A stretch of DNA of 64,000 nt from Amycolatopsis bullii (lineage in GTDB: Bacteria; Actinomycetota; Actinomycetes; Mycobacteriales; Pseudonocardiaceae): NCBI RefSeq assembly GCF_014654205.1, contig NZ_BNAW01000049.1, positions 1 to 64,000 on the forward strand, written 5' to 3'. This document shows positions 60,076 to 64,000 of the stretch, one piece after another (position 1 is the stretch's first letter; each line of letters starts with the position of its first letter). Below the pieces are notes generated by a model. That model was not told the origin of the DNA, did not search any database, and saw nothing but the letters and a program-made list of their open reading frames with translations. The position numbers and the translations under genes were made by a program.

Positions 60076-60869
60076 CTCTCACTCGGCTTGGGGTTCGGCT
60101 CCGCGTCCGCGGGCGGCTGCTGGACCGGCGTCCCCGCCGCCGGGGTGCCCGGGGCCGGAGCCGCGGCCGGAGCGGGCGCCGGGGCCTCGGCCGGGACCGG
60201 GGCGCTCGCCTGGTGGCGGCCCGCGTCGTAGTCCTCGTCGAACGGGTCGACGATGTCCGCGATCTCGCCCAGGTCGCGCAGCAGGCGCTCGAGCCTCGAC
60301 GGGCCCGCCGTCGGGACGACGCTGGCCAGCACCCACTCGTTCTCCAGCCAGGCCACGCCGACGTCGCCGCCCAGCTGGTCGGCCGCGTCGACGAGCTCCT
60401 GCGTGATCACCACGCGGGCTCCCTCCGCGTCGTCCGCGAAGGCGTAGCGGGCGCCGATCGGGCCGAGCATTTCGGGCATGTCCGCACGCTGGAACGGGAC
60501 GCTGGACAGCCACATCTCGATCGGGATCCGGTGCTTCTTGTTGCAGCGCACGGCGACGACGACCGCGGGGATCTGCCCCTCGGTCTCGATGTCGAAGATG
60601 AACACCGGGCGGCGGCCGTCGGAGGTGAAGGTGGAACCCGCGACGACGTTCACGGCCGCGTCCGCGCCGAAGTAGCCGATGGCGCCGCCTGCCCACTGCT
60701 GCGGCAGGCGCTCGTCCTCCTCGACGAACTGCCAGCCGCGCAACTGCGCCCAGCGCATGCGCTCGCGGTTGCGCGAGCCCTCCTTCGCCCGGTCGGCGGC
60801 GAGCAGCCCCAGCCCCGCCACCAGGGCGACGGCCGCGATGACGAACCAGATCCACGCCGGAATACCCAC
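60072..60869 (-). CDS. Membrane-anchored hypothetical protein
   Basis: A 265-residue protein with one N-terminal membrane segment (I-W-F-V-I-A-A-V-A-L-V-A-G-L-G-L-L), a soluble domain (30-205) with W-Q-F-V-E-E-D-E-R-L-P-Q-Q-W and D-I-E-T-E-G-Q-I-P, and a proline- and alanine-rich disordered tail of about 55 residues. The family is unknown. The GTG at 60869 has no ribosome site, but TACCCT seven bases upstream points to a leaderless mRNA; the frame further upstream is not protein-like. The stop overlaps the convergent secreted protein gene. Confidence 0.65.
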   Translation of the reverse strand: MGIPAWIWFVIAAVALVAGLGLLAADRAKEGSRNRERMRWAQLRGWQFVEEDERLPQQWAGGAIGYFGADAAVNVVAGSTFTSDGRRPVFIFDIETEGQIPAVVVAVRCNKKHRIPIEMWLSSVPFQRADMPEMLGPIGARYAFADDAEGARVVITQELVDAADQLGGDVGVAWLENEWVLASVVPTAGPSRLERLLRDLGEIADIVDPFDEDYDAGRHQASAPVPAEAPAPAPAAAPAPGTPAAGTPVQQPPADAEPNPKPSES

Positions 60870-60991
60870 GTCGGCCAGGGTATCGCCTGTTACGCCGGAG
60901 GGATGATCGCCGGTCCCCGTGTCGCCGGGCCCATTCGGAGCATTTTCCCCGCTCCCGGGTCGACAAATCGGCACGAACCACTGTGGACAGC

Positions 60992-61025
60992 CGTGAAGGC
61001 CACCTCGGGCGAGGTGGCCTTCACG
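60992..61025 (-). terminator. Hairpin terminator of clpB
   Basis: Perfect 15-base arms (CGTGAAGGCCACCTC and complement) with loop GGGC, six bases past the clpB stop. The GAAGGCC core is shared with the terminator at 37982. Confidence 0.8.
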
Positions 61026-61030
61026 ATCAG

Positions 61031-63628
<2,598 letters not shown>

Positions 63629-63709
63629 CCCTCACCTCATGCTCGGTACTGCGAGAAGTCCTGGTGACAGGCCTGACCGTGACCTGACACTATCTCTAAC
63701 GCACGAAAA

Positions 63710-63730
63710 ATTGAGTCTGTTCCGCTCAAC
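63710..63730. promoter_or_regulatory. HAIR element (HspR site) before clpB
   Basis: ATTGAGT and GCTCAAC with seven bases between match the HAIR consensus CTTGAGT-N7-ACTCAAG except at the outer bases and one position. It is upstream of clpB and overlaps the last codons and stop of the MFS gene to its right. Confidence 0.8.
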
Positions 63731-64000
63731 TTCGACCGGGGGCCACGGCGCTCGCCGGCAACCGCGGGCCGAGGGTGCCGAGCCCGGCCACGGCGAGACC
63801 GGCGCACGCCCCCACCAGCACCCAGGGTAACCAATCGGCGACCGAGAACAAGGCCACCACGGCCGGCGCGATCACCTGCGCCACGGTGAACGCGTACTGG
63901 TACGCAGCGAGATAACGCCCGCGGGCGACCGGAGGTGCCGCGGCCTCGGCGAGCGCCCCGGATCTCGGCCCGAAGACCAGGTCGCCGGCGGCGAACACCA
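63726..64000 (-). CDS. MFS transporter, C-terminal part (runs off the window)
   Basis: The visible last 91 codons hold three membrane segments and the motif G-D-L-V-F-G-P-R-S-G-A-L-A-E-A, then R-G-R-Y-L-A-A-Y-Q, typical of the C-terminal half of MFS multidrug exporters. The 5' end lies beyond base 64000. Its stop codon is inside the HAIR element of clpB. Confidence 0.75.
   Translation of the reverse strand, partial: VFAAGDLVFGPRSGALAEAAAPPVARGRYLAAYQYAFTVAQVIAPAVVALFSVADWLPWVLVGACAGLAVAGLGTLGPRLPASAVAPGRS

Overview
The window looks like a chromosomal stretch of a high-GC actinomycete, most likely Pseudonocardiaceae and Amycolatopsis-like (inference). The grounds are very GC-rich third codon positions, several F420-type LLM and PPOX oxidoreductases, an AfsR/SARP regulator, a DUF3151 protein, a HspR-type HAIR site before clpB, a DasR-type site before nagA, and many genes that appear to have leaderless mRNAs. 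No rRNA, tRNA, CRISPR array, prophage or complete insertion sequence was seen; only the tail of an IS481-type transposase lies at the left edge.

Layout. 1-191: transposase tail with a duplicated 22-bp repeat. 0.2-9.9 kb: aromatic-acid-type MFS transporter, CPA1 Na+/H+ antiporter, LLM oxidoreductase, AfsR-type regulator, OsmC, purA and a conserved hypothetical. 10-21 kb: secreted HNH nuclease, MGT glycosyltransferase, FAD/NAD(P) protein, MFS exporter, membrane diguanylate cyclase, TetR facing a secreted lipase, DUF3151, polytopic membrane protein. 21-27.4 kb: class II aldolase, LLM oxidoreductase facing an aldo-keto reductase, then an SDR-PPOX-Baeyer-Villiger monooxygenase cluster with palindromic operators, and YciI. 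27.5-33.9 kb: sigma factor, nagA, DedA protein, an HxlR/SDR pair enclosed by two identical 56-bp direct repeats, FAD-linked oxidase, PPOX. 34-38 kb: MarR, a DHA2 exporter carrying three extra beta-sandwich repeats, and a fourth such repeat fused to YceI, all translationally coupled. 38-39.4 kb: DedA and VOC proteins. 39.4-46.5 kb: a six-gene sugar uptake and kinase operon resembling rhizobial frcBCAK, divergent from a LacI regulator across a 24-bp perfect palindrome, plus a LacI-like protein without a DNA-binding domain. 46.4-52.6 kb: AAC(2')-I-type acetyltransferase, GH76 hydrolase divergent from a molybdopterin oxidoreductase around an 18-bp operator, secreted GH5 cellulase, SpoU methyltransferase, DUF2784. 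52.5-64 kb: ECF sigma/Asp23 operon, pyrE, ABC exporter pair, SDR, secreted unknown, membrane unknown, clpB and the 3' end of an MFS gene.

Two themes stand out. Dispersed palindromes and repeats sit not only between genes but over stop codons and, in the pfkB-type kinase, inside the reading frame. Several operons carry clear cognate operator palindromes (LacI, MarR, TetR-like, DasR, HspR), so their control can be read partly from sequence. The most novel modules are the DHA2-beta-sandwich/YceI operon and the sigma-factor operon whose second gene joins an anti-sigma zinc motif to an Asp23/Gls24 domain.
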